Source: Bacteroidales bacterium (GTDB lineage Bacteria > Bacteroidota > Bacteroidia > Bacteroidales > JAQUTK01). From it: a DNA stretch of 64,000 nucleotides. A program made the position numbers and the translations under genes. The notes beneath the pieces are model-generated. The model did not search any database. It saw only the letters and a program-made list of their open reading frames with translations, and was not told the origin of the DNA. Positions 37,501-46,130 of this stretch are shown here, piece by piece; within the stretch, counting starts at the first letter, position 1; every line of letters starts with the position of its first letter. Location of the stretch: assembly GCA_028709785.1 (NCBI GenBank), contig JAQUTK010000004.1:62001-126000 (forward strand), read 5' to 3'.

Positions 37501-38376
37501 ACTATCGGGATTGCTGGCAAAATACTCACGGGTATAAGCCACGCCACCCGATTCAAACACGACCTTGGCTACAGAATTCTCAATATCCAGTTCGCGACGG
37601 TAATTCTGAGCTGCTGTAATCTGTTCGCTGGTAATATAGAGACTTCCAAAATTCTGATATGCGCCATAGGAGGTCTTATTGCCACTCCAGAGCGTCTTTT
37701 CATTCAGCTGGATCTGATCCTGACGCACTCCGCCAAACAGCATGGCTCCAAACTGGCCATCACCGATCGGTAAGGCAGAAGTCATCCATTCTGTCGCTGG
37801 TTTTCTATACCACAATGACAACTTGGATTCCGGCGCAGAAGAAGTGCCGGTCAGTTCAGCTTCAGCCAAAGTCAGAACACCCATTGAGGAAGGCAATACG
37901 AATTCCAACGGGTTATTCACATCTGAAGCACTCCATTCACCCAGTTGCCTTCCGGAACCTGCACCACCAAATTGATTCATACAGGTACTTTGACCTGCAC
38001 GTTGCAATTCCCAGGCCGGAGCATAGGTAGCATTGGTCGTAGCAATAAACTTAAACTTGATAGAGGAAGAAGCGTTGGTGGTGAAACGAGAGGCAGAGGA
38101 AGAATAGGATATGGATCGTCCGTATTGACTCGTAATCACATACGCATTGGCAGTACCGGTCACTTTCCAGAGTTGCGCTTTGTTTCCTGACGTAGCCGTC
38201 TGAGTCATCAGAATAGCACCTTCGCCCATGTCCTGAAGCACAGCGCCTCCATTTTTAAACTTAATATAGTACCACACAGTATCTGTTTCAGTACTGATCA
38301 CCGGTAGTGTTTGCGCCTTGAGCACCCCAAAGGGAAACAATATCGCCCATAGGAGAAATAGTAGTGTTTTCTTCAT
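34546..38376 (-). CDS. Multidomain secreted GH95 alpha-L-fucosidase/galactosidase
   Basis: The protein has 1276 residues. In order: a signal peptide (to about 21); a ricin/CBM13-like trefoil (about 30-160); the GH95 catalytic region (about 185-915); a CBM6/35-like module (about 921-1055, GLVEAENY..., YYVSLRQGEWTRYTV); another trefoil-like region; and a C-terminal type IX secretion-like tail ending GYYLLAVKRTNGTIYTTKIVVR (about 1250-1276). GH95 residues are recognisable: Asn pair N498/N500 in HSNINVQMNYWP, the acid Glu E629 in EYSPENG and Asp D803 in QIDGNFG. GH95 removes alpha-1,2-fucose (some members alpha-L-galactose) from host or plant glycans. It overlaps the downstream oxidoreductase. 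Confidence 0.9.
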   Translation of the reverse strand: MKKTLLFLLWAILFPFGVLKAQTLPVISTETDTVWYYIKFKNGGAVLQDMGEGAILMTQTATSGNKAQLWKVTGTANAYVITSQYGRSISYSSSASRFTTNASSSIKFKFIATTNATYAPAWELQRAGQSTCMNQFGGAGSGRQLGEWSASDVNNPLEFVLPSSMGVLTLAEAELTGTSSAPESKLSLWYRKPATEWMTSALPIGDGQFGAMLFGGVRQDQIQLNEKTLWSGNKTSYGAYQNFGSLYITSEQITAAQNYRRELDIENSVAKVVFESGGVAYTREYFASNPDSAIIIRLTASEAGKITTDLQLVDGHTSAINYTTEGATFSGKLALVSYYARMAIKTDGGVVTVNPKGGIHVEGANSLLIVLRGGTNYDAKNMNYISNTAGLPARVDRQVANALSKSYEDLKSAHIADYKGLFDRVKFVIDGTTNTMPTDELIKTYNISYSDMFLEQLYFNYGRYLMISSSRGVDQPSNLQGIWNHRNDPPWSCDIHSNINVQMNYWPAEPTNLSDLHKPFLNYIYNESQIHSQWKQNAKDAGQTKGWTLYTENNIFGYHGGFMHNYVIANAWYCMHMWQHYRFTMDKAYLKNVAYPVMKSCCDFWLERLIQDRVVKDGTWVCPNEYSPENGPAAEDGTAHSQQLVWDLFNSTLQAMEVLGDELNEDAAFVTDLKAKFAHLDNGLHIDSEGYLREWKYSDRSVGEPGHRHNSHLMGLYPGNQISPLIDKTIFDAAIKSLTARGDISTGWSMGWKINLWARALDGDHANKILKSALRLSTTTTTDQSAGGIYENLLDAHAPFQIDGNFGATSGVSEMLLQSQLNILQILPALPSVWPKGSVTGLRAVGDFQVDIEWEALKATRIVILSEGGLLCDLAYPGITNYQLRDDENKYIPVKIIDGNRIQFPTEAGKTYTFTLGTVGLVEAENYNNGVEGEAFKALDVINEDGVYRNDGIYIRPYLNNYYVSLRQGEWTRYTVFVADSSFYKLSAFAHSQAATSKVGVSIDGVSKGTLSGATTSDFSDISLGSSFFLAAEMHTIILSGDEGTTDLEHFRLEPYVEKNRLADGNYYIEKDGLYLTNNHTVGSTLPPKFRALKAEDTDQRQGWILTYDADRDRYKLASMKDSCYVNEKGAFSKETTTPYDADMHTFSIYYNGLKYAIQTGGIAGVAPLYFDVDRLSKGAQSDIPSNFEFNFIHYDGLLDARSELLQSDIRVHQEGDLVTVSGEDICQVSIVSIVGSLQLISFEPTFSTASLAAGYYLLAVKRTNGTIYTTKIVVR

Positions 38377-38493
38377 GCAAATAGTTCTTTAGATAGGTTA
38401 TTGTATTATTTCGGATCTGGACGCAAATTTAGTAAAACGAATATGAATCCCGCTATTTCAATCCGATTAATTGGTATTATCGCTGATTTACAC

Positions 38494-38501
38494 TACTTTT
38501 G
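38494..38501 (+). promoter_or_regulatory. -7 element of rlmB
   Basis: TACTTTTG fits TAnnTTTG, with ATTG at 38470-38473 about 20 bases upstream. The ATG is at 38525. Confidence 0.5.
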
Positions 38502-38524
38502 TGGATTCAAACTGAGACTACAAA

Positions 38525-39271
38525 ATGGAAACAAACGACATGATATTCGGTATCCGCGCCGTGATAGAAGCTATCGAAGCAGGAAAAGAGATTGATAAGA
38601 TTCTTGTTAAAAAAGATATGACAAGCGATCTCTCTCGCGAATTGTTTGAGGCTATCAGAGGGACAAATATCACTGTGCAACGTGTTCCTGTTGATCGTAT
38701 CAACCGGTATACAAACAAGAACCATCAAGGTGTGATTGCTTTTTTGCCGGCTATCTCTTACGCATCATTGGGCAATCTTGTCCCCACCTTGTTTGAAGAA
38801 GGTAAAACTCCTCTGATTCTGGTACTTGACGGCATTACTGATGTGCGCAACTTTGGTGCAATTGCCCGTACCTGCGAGTGTGCCGGTGTGCACGGCATCG
38901 TCATTCCCAAAAGTGGTAGTGTGACGGTAAGCGGAGATGCGGTAAAGACTTCAGCCGGTGCATTAATGACACTGCCTGTATGCCGTGAAAACTCTTTGAA
39001 AGAGGCTCTTCGCTACCTGAAGAACTCCGGTTTCCGCATTATCGCAGCTACTGAAAAAGCTTCTGCTAATTATACCGAGGTCTCTTATACCGATCCGGTC
39101 GCCATCATCATGGGTGCTGAAGACACCGGAGTTGCTCCTGAACATCTTAAAATGTGTGACGACCTGGTTTCAATCCCTCTGTTGGGAAAGATCGGTTCGC
39201 TGAATGTTTCCGTTGCAGCAGGTGTCTTGATCTATGAGGCTGTACGTCAAAAGCGGTTGGAAAACAGGTAA
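38525..39271 (+). CDS. rlmB: TrmH/SpoU-family rRNA 2'-O-methyltransferase
   Basis: This 248-residue SPOUT methyltransferase has the N-terminal RNA substrate-binding domain (DMIFGIRAVIEAIEAGKEIDKILVKKD) and the knotted SAM domain: motif 1 LDGITDVRNFGAIARTCECAGV with the catalytic Arg, motif 2 IIMGAEDTGVAPEHL and motif 3 IPLLGKIGSLNVSVAAGVLIYE. RlmB methylates G2251 of 23S rRNA in E. coli; close paralogues exist, so the exact site is inferred. Confidence 0.88.
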   Translation: METNDMIFGIRAVIEAIEAGKEIDKILVKKDMTSDLSRELFEAIRGTNITVQRVPVDRINRYTNKNHQGVIAFLPAISYASLGNLVPTLFEEGKTPLILVLDGITDVRNFGAIARTCECAGVHGIVIPKSGSVTVSGDAVKTSAGALMTLPVCRENSLKEALRYLKNSGFRIIAATEKASANYTEVSYTDPVAIIMGAEDTGVAPEHLKMCDDLVSIPLLGKIGSLNVSVAAGVLIYEAVRQKRLENR

Positions 39272-39273
39272 CA

Positions 39274-39298
39274 TCCTTTCTTCAAAGGACTCTTTTTT
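39274..39298 (+). terminator. Terminator after rlmB
   Basis: TCCTTT (39274-39279) pairs with AAAGGA (39284-39289) around CTTC and is followed by CTCTTTTTT. It is short but well placed, 3 bases after the stop. Confidence 0.65.
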
Positions 39299-39334
39299 CC
39301 TGTAAATAACGGTAGGTTATCAAAAAAAAACAGT

Positions 39335-39443
39335 TATCTTTGTAAATGAAGTCTGGCAAGCGGTCTTTGAGACTATGCCATGATTGTTAATATAAAGAAA
39401 AGTTATTATATAGAGAGGTCGATGCGAATCGCCCTCTTTTTTT
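39335..39443 (+). ncRNA. Candidate small RNA between rlmB and a sulfatase
   Basis: After the rlmB terminator there is a perfect -7 element, TATCTTTG (39335-39342). Then comes about 100 bases with a nested stem, TGGCA (39354-39358) / TGCCA (39376-39380) enclosing GTCT (39363-39366) / AGAC (39370-39373). It ends in a second hairpin (39412-39439, loop GCGA) followed by T to 39443. No open frame of use is seen. The U-run faces the plus strand, so it is not the terminator of the opposite-strand sulfatase. I know no RNA family that fits. Confidence 0.4.
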
Positions 39444-41046
39444 AATCCACAGTCACTTTACTTCCCCACCAATCCTGATTTGGTTCCCAGCCTTTAGTCA
39501 GCATCTTTTTACGCAACGTTTCCTGTTGTTGGAGCATCTTGGTCTTCCATCCTATCTTCACCTGTTTCTCTTCCAAAGGATTATACATAGGATCTGCCAC
39601 CGGCATTTTGGCATCAACTTCAATTAGCCAGGCATCAAGCAATGTTTTTAGTTCCTTTACTTTATCCGGATACATATGATTTAAAGGCTCACTCTCACTG
39701 ATATCTGTTGCAAGATTATATAATTCACAATGTTGATCTTCAAGATAATAGATAAGCTTCCAGTCACCCTTACGAATTATAGATGAAGGTTCTCCTCCTT
39801 GGTTGCCATAATGAGGATAATGCCAGAATAATGAACGTGAGGCAATCTCTTTACCTTCCAGTAAAGGCATTATGCTAACACCATCCATGTGCTGTTGTGG
39901 AACCAGAGGAAGAGCTGCAAAGTCAAGAATCGTAGGATAAAAGTCCGTCCCTATCACAGGTACATCGCAGTTGCTACCCGGAGATTTACAACCCGGATAT
40001 TCTATCAGAAGAGGTTCACGAATGCCACCTTCCCACTGACGTCCTTTGCCACCACGAAGAGGAAGCAAGGCAGTAGAAAAGGCATCTCCGGAAGTAACAC
40101 CACCGTTATCACTCGTAAAGATAATCATCGTATTTTTATCCAGACCCATTTCTTCTATTGCATCAAGTAGCACCCCGACAGCATCATCCATCTGTTGTAT
40201 TAATCCCGCATATACAGGATTGTCCTGCGTCTGGCGAACCGGCATTGTGCGATCCACTTCAAATGCGTTCTCTTTAATGCCCATCCGTTCAGCCTTGTCA
40301 CGAAAGTAACTCCATTTTTCCTGGGATGTCTGTATCGGTCCATGTACAGCATAAAATGACAAATAAGCAAAAAAAGGATTCTTCTTTTTCTTCTTGTACT
40401 GCTCACGAATGAAAGAAACCGTTTCTATCCCTAAACGCATAGAAAGGTTCTCGCCATCTTTCAGATCGGATAACCTTGGATTTTCATAAGGACTAAAATA
40501 TCCACCTTTAGGACTTCCAGCTGACCATCCGCCCTTATTGATATCAAATCCATGATCCTCAGGCCATGATCCTTCCTCTCCCAAATGCCACTTTCCTGCG
40601 AAAAAGGTAGAATACCCATATTGTTTCAGATATTCCGGCAAAGTCAATTCTTCTTTTGGTAGACTCAACACATAACAAGGAGGAAGCAACTTACTATGAC
40701 GTCCGAGTTTACGCCATTCTTCTCCGGAAGCTTCGCCAATCCAATCTGTAATACCATGACGAGGCGTATATTGACCGGTCAATATACTTGCACGGGAAGG
40801 GCTGGACACCGGACAAGTTGCATATGCATTTGTAAACAAGACACCACGTTTAGCCAGACGGTCAATGTTTGGCGTTTCATAATATCTGCTACCCATACAA
40901 CCTAAATCATTCCAACCCAAGTCATCAGCCAGAATAAATATTACGTTGGGACGCTCTTGTTTCTGTGCACACATGTTACTTGTAAATACAAGGAAACTAA
41001 ATGGCAGAAGAGATTTACTGGGAAAAATAAAATTTTTCATAATCAT
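39442..41046 (-). CDS. Secreted Ser-type sulfatase
   Basis: This 534-residue protein has a hydrophobic leader (to about residue 25, TSNMCAQ; Cys26 may make it a lipoprotein). The sulfatase fold starts at PNVIFILADDLGWNDLG with the Asp41/Asp42 calcium ligands. The maturation motif is SSPSR (Ser81), which an anaerobic radical-SAM sulfatase-maturing enzyme would convert to formylglycine. The GKWHLGEEGSWPEDHGFD and SDNGGVTSGD segments complete the site. It probably desulfates host mucin or glycosaminoglycan sugars. It lies 82 bases after a second sulfatase, in tandem. Confidence 0.9.
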   Translation of the reverse strand: MIMKNFIFPSKSLLPFSFLVFTSNMCAQKQERPNVIFILADDLGWNDLGCMGSRYYETPNIDRLAKRGVLFTNAYATCPVSSPSRASILTGQYTPRHGITDWIGEASGEEWRKLGRHSKLLPPCYVLSLPKEELTLPEYLKQYGYSTFFAGKWHLGEEGSWPEDHGFDINKGGWSAGSPKGGYFSPYENPRLSDLKDGENLSMRLGIETVSFIREQYKKKKKNPFFAYLSFYAVHGPIQTSQEKWSYFRDKAERMGIKENAFEVDRTMPVRQTQDNPVYAGLIQQMDDAVGVLLDAIEEMGLDKNTMIIFTSDNGGVTSGDAFSTALLPLRGGKGRQWEGGIREPLLIEYPGCKSPGSNCDVPVIGTDFYPTILDFAALPLVPQQHMDGVSIMPLLEGKEIASRSLFWHYPHYGNQGGEPSSIIRKGDWKLIYYLEDQHCELYNLATDISESEPLNHMYPDKVKELKTLLDAWLIEVDAKMPVADPMYNPLEEKQVKIGWKTKMLQQQETLRKKMLTKGWEPNQDWWGSKVTVD

Positions 41047-41128
41047 TGTATGGTGTTTCGACTATCAAACTTTGAATTTTCAAACAAGAAGTTGCATGTG
41101 TTTTATCTCTGACTACTTCTTCTGATTG

Positions 41129-42616
41129 TCATTCACTTTGACAACCCGTATACAATTCTTCGTACATAGATTTCATCATTTGTAACTGACGGGGATTCTG
41201 TTTTGACAGATCATTTTTCTGAGCAATATCCTTTCTCAGATCATACAACTCAGCCGATTTCTTTCCATATGCCGGCACATACGACCAGTTCATGTATCGG
41301 AATGAAACCTTGCGAAGATACCCTTCAAGAATAATCTTTTCACGCCCTTTATTGGATTTCCCCAAGAAAGCATTCATCACATTCTCACCATCTACAGAAA
41401 TACATTCCTGATTGAGAAATGAGGCAAAAGATGGAAGAAAGTCCAACTGACTAACCAATGCATTTGATATTCCCGGCTTTATATGAGATTTCCAGTTTAC
41501 AATAAACGGCACTCTTGTACCTCCTTCGTAATAATCACATTTCATTCCTCTGAATGGACCCGACGGCTTATGTAAACCGACTTTTTCGACTGCCTCATCC
41601 TTATAACCGTCATCGAGTACCGGACCATTATCACTGGTAAAGATGACAATCGTATTTTCGCGAATTCCACACTCGTCGAGATATTTCATAAATTCACCCA
41701 CACACCAATCAGCTTCAAGAATGGCATCACCACGAGTCCCCATCCCTGATCTTCCCAGAAAACGTTCATTTGGCAAACGTGGCACATGAGGTTCATGCAA
41801 AGCATAATACAAAAAGAAAGGTTTGTCCTTATTTATAGCAACAAAATCTTTTGCTTTCAAAAGAAAAGTATCTGCCATATTCTCATCGACAAAAAGAGCA
41901 TTCGTCCCTCCTTTCATATAACCGATACGAGGCACCCCGTTGTTAATTCCCTGATTGTGACCAACAGAAGGGAATAGCCTCAATAGCTCTGGATTATCTT
42001 TTCCTGTGGGCATCCCGGGAAAGTTCTTTTTGTAAGAGACTTCGATCGGATCGTTTGGATCAAGATTCACGACCGTACCATTTTCGACATACACATTGGG
42101 CATACGGTCGCAAGTAGCAGCCAATAGGTAGGAATAATCAAAACCAACTTCATTGGCTCCGGGAATAATTTGCTGATTCCAGTCTGTTTTCTCTCCTTTT
42201 ACACCCAATCCTAAATGCCATTTTCCAACAACCCCAGTAGTGTAGCCTGCCGATTTAAATATCTTCGGCAAATTCTGACGTTGCGTATCTATAATTAATG
42301 GCGCATCACCGGGAAGAACATTGGCATCTATATTGCGGGAAGGATAATATCCGGTGAGCAATGAATAACGACTGGGAGTAGAGGTCGCTGCCGAACTGTG
42401 CGCATCGTAGAAATTAAGACCCTCTTTGGCCAGCTTATCAATATTGGGAGTTAGTAGTGTCCGTTGACCATTGCAGGAAATATCGCCAAACCCGAGATCG
42501 TCTGCATTGATAATAATCACGTTCGGAGTCTTTACTTTTTGTGCATATCCTGCCTGAAAAGTATTTGCGCATGCTGCTATGCTAAAAAATTTTGTAATAA
42601 TCGAGTCTTTAATCAT
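41129..42616 (-). CDS. Secreted Ser-type sulfatase
   Basis: This 495-residue protein has a signal peptide (to about residue 25, GYAQ). Metal Asps lie in INADDLGFGD, the modification motif is STPSR (Ser79), and the catalytic segments are GKWHLGLGVKGEKTDW, LHEPHVPRLP and TSDNGPVLDD. It is distinct in sequence from the neighbouring sulfatase, so it likely belongs to another subfamily with a different sulfate position or sugar. A hairpin terminator separates it from the M6 protease gene upstream in transcription order. Confidence 0.9.
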   Translation of the reverse strand: MIKDSIITKFFSIAACANTFQAGYAQKVKTPNVIIINADDLGFGDISCNGQRTLLTPNIDKLAKEGLNFYDAHSSAATSTPSRYSLLTGYYPSRNIDANVLPGDAPLIIDTQRQNLPKIFKSAGYTTGVVGKWHLGLGVKGEKTDWNQQIIPGANEVGFDYSYLLAATCDRMPNVYVENGTVVNLDPNDPIEVSYKKNFPGMPTGKDNPELLRLFPSVGHNQGINNGVPRIGYMKGGTNALFVDENMADTFLLKAKDFVAINKDKPFFLYYALHEPHVPRLPNERFLGRSGMGTRGDAILEADWCVGEFMKYLDECGIRENTIVIFTSDNGPVLDDGYKDEAVEKVGLHKPSGPFRGMKCDYYEGGTRVPFIVNWKSHIKPGISNALVSQLDFLPSFASFLNQECISVDGENVMNAFLGKSNKGREKIILEGYLRKVSFRYMNWSYVPAYGKKSAELYDLRKDIAQKNDLSKQNPRQLQMMKSMYEELYTGCQSE

Positions 42617-42638
42617 ATTATAGGGGCTTTTTACTTCA

Positions 42639-42690
42639 AATAAAAGATATCCCCTAGATAAAGACTATTATCTAGGGGATATCTTTTATT
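42639..42690. terminator. Strong terminator after the M6 protease gene
   Basis: A 22-bp perfect inverted repeat (42639-42660 with 42669-42690, 8-nt loop), core CCCCTAGATA/TATCTAGGGG. It starts 9 bases beyond the protease stop and ends in AT-rich arms. It also lies 23 bases before the sulfatase start on the same strand. Confidence 0.85.
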
Positions 42691-42698
42691 CTAAAGTC

Positions 42699-45600
42699 TT
42701 ATTTCACAAGGATCTTGACTGTTTGTCGTTGTATCTCGCTATCACTCTGAATGGTCAGAATACCATAATAGATTCCACCCGTCAGACCCGGATTACTGTA
42801 CCTGAAGTTATTCACTCCCTGTTCGCAAGGCAAACCGGTCACACTGTCCATCAAACGTCCGTCGGTGTTGTAAATTGACAAACGAACAGACGAAGACGCT
42901 GAGGTCAAACTATACGTAAAGACTGTTTCATCTTCAAATGGATTGGGAGCATTGAACAGCGGTTGATCCACAGCCACCTCTTCGATACGCTCATCCGTCA
43001 GCAATTCAACCAAACGGAAGGAGGCATTATCCACATCAATCCACGAAGAACCTGTGTTCGTTCCCTTGAAACCGATCTGAGCAGAACCCGTGACTATGAC
43101 AGGTATGGATACCTTCACAAAAGCACCGTTAGTAGCAGAGGAACCAATGGCTGTCTGAACCTCAGAATCATCCTCCGAAGTATCTTTGGCATACATCACA
43201 AAACCACCGCTGCTACGCACATACGCCGTCATTACATATTTTCCGTATGGAAGCGAAGAGACATACTGTTTCATATCCAGCGTCAGACCGGAGTTATTAA
43301 GAACATGCGCATATTTGCCCACCAGAGGATTATTCGTATCCAAAATCGTCTTGGAAGTTACGGCAGTTGGAGTCGTGCTCACCGTCCAGTTGGTCAGTCC
43401 CGTTTCAAATGTCCCGTTCTTCAACAGATTGTTCTTTTCATAATCTTCCTCCAGCACCCATTGCTGATTTGCATTGGTCGCTGCCTGATAGGTATATTGA
43501 ATCACCTGACCCTTGTCTTTCGTTTTGCCCGAGTTGTCCAGTCCGTAGGCGGTCAAACGGCTGCGGATTCCGTACGAACCGTTGCTTAAAGGCAACAACT
43601 CAAACTGCTGTCCGTAGTCTATCTCACTCACGTTATTGGATTGGAAAAGCTGTACACCCAGGATCTTGAAGGAACGCACATCAAGCACCTTACCCGTTTT
43701 CACATTGGTAAAGACATATGCCATACTGTCGCTTGTCAAGGAAACCTTCCACAACTGTGCATCATCGGTTGACGCGGTCATCTGCTGAATCACATCACCA
43801 TCGGCAGTACCGGAAGGCTGAAGCGCCAAACCGGTGCTTTTGCTCTTGATCTTGTAATAGCCACCATCGCTGATCTGTTGCGCTTCGCCCGCCAATGAAC
43901 GGCCGGAAACTTCCTTCAGATACCAGAACTGAGCTTTTGTTCCTGCACGCTTGCGAACCACGACCGGACGCGAACCGGCGGTAGTCGTCGTCAGATAAAG
44001 ATCCGGATTATTCACATTGCGGATCATATAGCCCGCACCGTCTCCATACGTGAACTCCCACAACTGCCAGGGCTTCTTATCGGAAGAATTATAGGCTCCT
44101 ATACAAAGAGAATCATCGGCAGCGGCCAGAGAGTCAACCATCAGACAGAGATTAGAGTTATCAGAAGGATAGATCAGAAACTGGAACTTCGAATTACTCA
44201 CATACTTAATCTTGAACTTTTCAAACATACCATCAGTCACCGCCAGATCTTGCTTCGAAGAAAAACGGTTGCTCTCCGGAAGATATGTGAGAGCACCCAG
44301 AGACAAGCCGTTCATCAGACGGTAATTGGTATAGCTCGGACCAAGAGCCGGCTTGACGGAGTCTTTCTTCGAACGGATAGTCACTTTGAAAGTGATACGT
44401 GAAGAGTCGCTCGTGGCAGCGGAGATATCAGAAATATCAAGTCCGCCAAACCCACCATCCTGAAGGTAACTCGGAGGATTGGTATAATCGTTGATCGCCG
44501 GACGATCGACACCGGCAGCAGAAGAGAAATTGGCTTTGGAAGCATCACCTCCGCTACCCAAAGTACCTCCCGGACGCAAAATGAATAATTCATCTTTGTA
44601 CGGACCATTCTGAGTACCGGAATAGCGAGTATCGATACGGTAAACGATCAATCCATTTCCAGGCACATTACCTTCATAAAGCCCCTTCTTCTGGCGATAT
44701 TCCAGCATAAAATAAGACTTAGAGTCATAAGGAGAAGCAATCTTATAACAGTTACTATCAGGAGAAAGAACCGACTTCAGGGTATATGTGCCCGACTCTG
44801 TAATCTCCGGGACATTGGGTAACCAGACGTTTTGATATTTGTTTTTCTTGAAAGTCAACGTATATACATTATTATTGTTTTCCATCGGATCCCATCCGGT
44901 AACAGGGCTTCCATTGGGATACATATCATCATAGCGATAATAGTCCGGATCACCCAGCGTATGGTTCAATTCGTGACAGACCACATTCTTATCCAGCCAA
45001 TCACCAAAAAGCAAGATATAATTACCAATCTTTTTCTGTCCGGTAGTTGTATTTACATACGCATTGGTCGAATACAGACTCCATGCATGAGGCCACAACG
45101 TACTTCCCCAGGTAGTTGCAGCACCTGCTATAATAAAACAGGCATTATCCACATTACCGTCGTTATCTTTATCCACATTCATACCATCAGGCAGAGGCGC
45201 ATTGACATTTGCCCATTCTACAGCTCTACGCAAAAGACAATGTTCACGGTTTGCACCTTGTGCTGCCCAACTGGATTCTGGCACAGGAGGATTATTACCG
45301 CTATTCATATACGCACGGTCCATCTTATCCTCGTAGTAGCTGATTGCACCATTGGGAGCAGCACCGGGGATAAAATGTGCGGTAAAGCTGAAGTTGTTAT
45401 ACGAATTAGCCTCATAATAACCTTTGACTGAAGCGGTCGTTTTTGATGTTGAGTTGTAGAGCGAATTGACCTCGGCATAACTTTTGGTAAATTTATCGTC
45501 ATCAGCCAGTTTGATATAATAGACAAGCACATTTGTATTTCCAATCAGATAGGTCGAAGAGGCTGCTACTTGTCCCATTGACCTTGCAACAGTCCGGTTT

Positions 45601-45962
45601 GTACCGTCCGGCATCAGATAAGGAGAAGTTTTTCGCAAATTCTCATAGGTCGCGCCGGATATCAACGAACCACTCTTTAGTGCGCTGATCTGTTTGGGAT
45701 CTATTGTTCCGACTTTATAGTCTGAAGGGATAAGATTATTTCCTTCAGCACGCAATGCATAGTAATAATAGCCATCGTCACCTTTTACAATGGAATAGCC
45801 ATCCGCATCATGGAGGTAATTAAAAAATTCATCACCGGATGCCAGACAGTTCAGGATTTCTCCATTGGGAAGCGTCAGCCTGACAGGCATGTTTTTCAGA
45901 GGAGCTGCCATCAGCAGTAAAGGCAGTAGAAGGAGAAAAAGAAACGAGAATAATTTCTTCAT
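42699..45962 (-). CDS. Secreted M6-family metalloprotease with ricin-like and T9SS-like tail domains
   Basis: This 1087-residue protein has a signal peptide (to about residue 19). The M6 (immune inhibitor A-like) catalytic domain has the zinc motif CHELNHTLGDPDYY (HExxH at 330-334) and an upstream DKDNDGNVD calcium-like loop. Two or more ricin-type trefoil segments with QxW repeats follow (PWQLWEF, AQFWYLKE, DAQLWKVS, NQQWVLEE), then a carbohydrate-binding-like beta domain (NLLKNGTFETGLTNW). The C-terminal type IX-like sorting domain ends GGIYYGILTIQSDSEIQRQTVKILVK. M6 enzymes cut host or mucin proteins. A -7 element lies at 46010-46017 (minus). Confidence 0.88.
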   Translation of the reverse strand: MKKLFSFLFLLLLPLLLMAAPLKNMPVRLTLPNGEILNCLASGDEFFNYLHDADGYSIVKGDDGYYYYALRAEGNNLIPSDYKVGTIDPKQISALKSGSLISGATYENLRKTSPYLMPDGTNRTVARSMGQVAASSTYLIGNTNVLVYYIKLADDDKFTKSYAEVNSLYNSTSKTTASVKGYYEANSYNNFSFTAHFIPGAAPNGAISYYEDKMDRAYMNSGNNPPVPESSWAAQGANREHCLLRRAVEWANVNAPLPDGMNVDKDNDGNVDNACFIIAGAATTWGSTLWPHAWSLYSTNAYVNTTTGQKKIGNYILLFGDWLDKNVVCHELNHTLGDPDYYRYDDMYPNGSPVTGWDPMENNNNVYTLTFKKNKYQNVWLPNVPEITESGTYTLKSVLSPDSNCYKIASPYDSKSYFMLEYRQKKGLYEGNVPGNGLIVYRIDTRYSGTQNGPYKDELFILRPGGTLGSGGDASKANFSSAAGVDRPAINDYTNPPSYLQDGGFGGLDISDISAATSDSSRITFKVTIRSKKDSVKPALGPSYTNYRLMNGLSLGALTYLPESNRFSSKQDLAVTDGMFEKFKIKYVSNSKFQFLIYPSDNSNLCLMVDSLAAADDSLCIGAYNSSDKKPWQLWEFTYGDGAGYMIRNVNNPDLYLTTTTAGSRPVVVRKRAGTKAQFWYLKEVSGRSLAGEAQQISDGGYYKIKSKSTGLALQPSGTADGDVIQQMTASTDDAQLWKVSLTSDSMAYVFTNVKTGKVLDVRSFKILGVQLFQSNNVSEIDYGQQFELLPLSNGSYGIRSRLTAYGLDNSGKTKDKGQVIQYTYQAATNANQQWVLEEDYEKNNLLKNGTFETGLTNWTVSTTPTAVTSKTILDTNNPLVGKYAHVLNNSGLTLDMKQYVSSLPYGKYVMTAYVRSSGGFVMYAKDTSEDDSEVQTAIGSSATNGAFVKVSIPVIVTGSAQIGFKGTNTGSSWIDVDNASFRLVELLTDERIEEVAVDQPLFNAPNPFEDETVFTYSLTSASSSVRLSIYNTDGRLMDSVTGLPCEQGVNNFRYSNPGLTGGIYYGILTIQSDSEIQRQTVKILVK

Positions 45963-46080
45963 AACATCAAATTTATAGTTACAAATAATACATTAAGTAG
46001 ATTTAGTGGCAAAGATAGATAAAAGCTTTACAATCATCCAATCTTCAAAGATATTTTCCTCGTATAATGCAAAATGCTCA

Positions 46081-46111
46081 TTTGCTTGCTCAAAGAAAAG
46101 CCTTATCTTTG
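46081..46111 (+). promoter_or_regulatory. Promoter of the THUMP-like methyltransferase gene
   Basis: TTTG (46081-46084), exactly 19 bases, then TATCTTTG (46104-46111) is a textbook Bacteroidota promoter. The ATG is at 46131. A divergent CAAAGATA (46010-46017) serves the protease gene. Confidence 0.75.
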
Positions 46112-46130
46112 TCTTCTTAATGATAGACTG

